Shown in pieces: positions 13,934-15,314 of a DNA stretch of 15,314 nucleotides (its first letter is position 1; each line of letters begins with the position of its first letter). Origin of the DNA: Lachnospiraceae bacterium. Its GTDB lineage: Bacteria; Bacillota_A; Clostridia; Lachnospirales; Lachnospiraceae. Where the stretch lies: positions 1 to 15,314 of the forward strand of contig CAAFOY010000008.1 of assembly GCA_900764695.1 (NCBI GenBank), in the 5' to 3' direction. The notes under the pieces were generated by a model. The model saw only the letters and a program-made list of their open reading frames with translations. It was not told the DNA's origin and searched no databases. The position numbers and the translations under genes are program-made.

Positions 13934-15314
13934 TTAGTTTTTTGCTAATTTTTTAGAGTCAATTTTTAAAGATGTACTTTCCTTGTATGGTCTGAATAAT
14001 AAGTATCCAAATCCGATTACAAGTAAGATTGCCACTACTGTTCCAACTCCAAATGTTCCTGCTGTAAATAATGTACCTAACTGGTAAATACATAATGCAA
14101 CTACATATCCAAGAATTGTCTGGTATCCAATTGCAAAGAAGAACCATTTTTTGTTGTTCATCTCTCTCTTAATAGCACCCATAGCTGCGAAACATGGTGC
14201 GCAAAGAAGGTTAAATACTAAGAAACCATAAGCAGCGATTGGTGTCATAATCTGTGCAAGATTTCCCCAGATTTCTGTACCATCTTCTGCAACTTCTGCA
14301 AAACCGAATAACATACCAAATGTTGCTACTACATTTTCTTTTGCAATTAAACCTGAAATAGCTGCTACAGCCATCTTCCATCCTTCACCTGCTTTTGTCC
14401 ATCCAAGTGGTGTGAAGATAGGGGCGATTACACTACCAATTGAAGCAAGAATACTGTCGTTTAACTGTTCTGCTTCTAACATTCCAAATTTTCCATCTAC
14501 CCAACCAAAGCTCATTAAGAACCAAAGTACGATTGTTGAAAGAAGAATAATTGTTCCTGCCTTCTTAATGAATGACCATCCTCTTTCCCACATACTTCTA
14601 AGTACGTTGCTAACTGTTGGCCAGTGATATGCAGGAAGTTCCATTACGAATGGAGCAGGATCTCCTGCAAACATTTTTGTTTTCTTTAAAATAATACCTG
14701 AGCAGATAATTGCTGCAATACCAACAAAGTATGCACTTGTTGCTACCCAGCCTGCATTACCAAAGAATGCACCTGCGATTAAAGCTATAATAGGAAGTTT
14801 TGCTCCACAAGGAACAAATGTTGTTGTCATAATTGTCATCTTACGGTCACGGTCATTTTCAATTGTTCTTGATGCCATGATACCCGGAACACCACATCCA
14901 CTACCAATTAACATTGGAATGAATGATTTTCCTGAAAGACCGAATTTTCTAAAGATTCTGTCCATGATAAACGCAACTCTTGCCATATATCCACAGCTTT
15001 CAAGGAAAGCTAAGAAAATAAATAATACAAGCATCTGTGGTACGAAACCAAGTACAGCACCAACACCGGCTACAATACCATCAAGGATTAATCCCTGCAA
15101 CCAGCCTGCACAGTTAATAGCTTCAAGTGCATTTCCAATAATCACAGGAACACCTGGTACCCAAACTCCATAATCTGCAGGATCAGGTTCTTCAGCTTCT
15201 GTTGCTGTCTTAAATTCATTAACTGTTACGTCAAACTTGTCTGTTACTTTTCCATCTTCATCTTCAAGTTCTGCTTTTGCAGTAATGTCTGATACTCCGG
15301 CTTCAGCAACAAAT
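13934..15314 (-). CDS. feoB: Ferrous iron transporter FeoB (5' part outside the window)
   Basis: The frame is open to the right edge, giving 459 visible residues. The GTG at 15145 is internal, not a start. Full FeoB proteins are roughly 650-800 residues, so the N-terminal G-protein domain and first helices lie beyond 15314. Visible order: an acidic loop (about 4-46), the conserved WLQGLILDGIVAGVGAVLGF region (71-90), the gate motifs GSGCGVPGIMASR (137-149) and FVPCGAKLP (166-174), FVMELPAYHWP (222-232), KENVVATFG (325-333) and LCAPCFAAMGAI (370-381), then a short basic tail. These cysteine-bearing motifs are the Firmicute FeoB form. The protein imports Fe2+ under anoxic conditions, usually with the small FeoA, whose gene would lie to the right if present. 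It ends at a strong terminator and seems unrelated to the GH3 regulon. Confidence 0.95.
   Translation of the reverse strand, partial: FVAEAGVSDITAKAELEDEDGKVTDKFDVTVNEFKTATEAEEPDPADYGVWVPGVPVIIGNALEAINCAGWLQGLILDGIVAGVGAVLGFVPQMLVLFIFLAFLESCGYMARVAFIMDRIFRKFGLSGKSFIPMLIGSGCGVPGIMASRTIENDRDRKMTIMTTTFVPCGAKLPIIALIAGAFFGNAGWVATSAYFVGIAAIICSGIILKKTKMFAGDPAPFVMELPAYHWPTVSNVLRSMWERGWSFIKKAGTIILLSTIVLWFLMSFGWVDGKFGMLEAEQLNDSILASIGSVIAPIFTPLGWTKAGEGWKMAVAAISGLIAKENVVATFGMLFGFAEVAEDGTEIWGNLAQIMTPIAAYGFLVFNLLCAPCFAAMGAIKREMNNKKWFFFAIGYQTILGYVVALCIYQLGTLFTAGTFGVGTVVAILLVIGFGYLLFRPYKESTSLKIDSKKLAKN

Noticed and set aside
15143..15145. GTG at 15145 as the start of a 403-residue protein
   Set aside because: The frame stays open with FeoB-like sequence to the right edge and no RBS precedes the GTG; it is an internal valine.
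14877..15173. 98-codon + strand ORF opposite feoB
   Set aside because: Antisense to conserved FeoB motifs, with no RBS or known domain.

Overview
The window is AT-rich with strong AGGAGG-type ribosome binding sites and intrinsic terminators. It carries a low-GC FeoB, a butanol-dehydrogenase-type iron ADH and a domain-permuted GH3 of the kind known from Ruminococcus albus and Butyrivibrio fibrisolvens. Together these point to a gut or rumen Firmicute of the Clostridia, most likely Lachnospiraceae. The genus is inference and cannot be fixed from the sequence alone.

Layout. Left end, + strand: a 12-bp repeat cluster, a consensus promoter and a 120-nt leader with an inverted repeat precede two overlapping YibE/F-family membrane protein genes (217-1338, 1329-2120), which end at a shared bidirectional terminator. 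Everything to the right is on the - strand. In transcription order from the right edge it is: the 3' two-thirds of feoB with its terminator; a LytTR response regulator and an AgrC-like sensor kinase overlapping by one base, with a terminator; a membrane-tethered, circularly permuted GH3 glycosidase with a terminator; a conventional cytoplasmic GH3 plus a GtrA-like membrane protein, with a terminator; and an iron-containing alcohol dehydrogenase followed by a MATE transporter.

How the parts may work together. Directly upstream of both GH3 genes there is the same promoter architecture. Two copies of a C(A/C)GTT(T/G)ATG element lie exactly 21 bp apart on the - strand, then exactly 30 bp, then a TA(T/A)ATT -10-like hexamer without a good -35. 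Tandem GTT-containing repeats about two helical turns apart are the usual target layout for LytTR response regulators, and a LytTR regulator is encoded next door. The best reading is a local regulon: a sensor kinase/LytTR pair switches on a surface GH3 (oligoglycoside cleavage outside) and an intracellular GH3 with its GtrA partner. This is inference from sequence pattern plus location. No peptide-pheromone gene (agrD/agrB-like) is visible, so the signal is unknown.

Other points of note are an imperfect 70-bp inverted-repeat element between the ADH and MATE genes that folds better as RNA on the gene strand than on the other, and the repeat array beside the yibE-like promoter. No tRNA, rRNA, IS element, CRISPR array or phage gene was seen.
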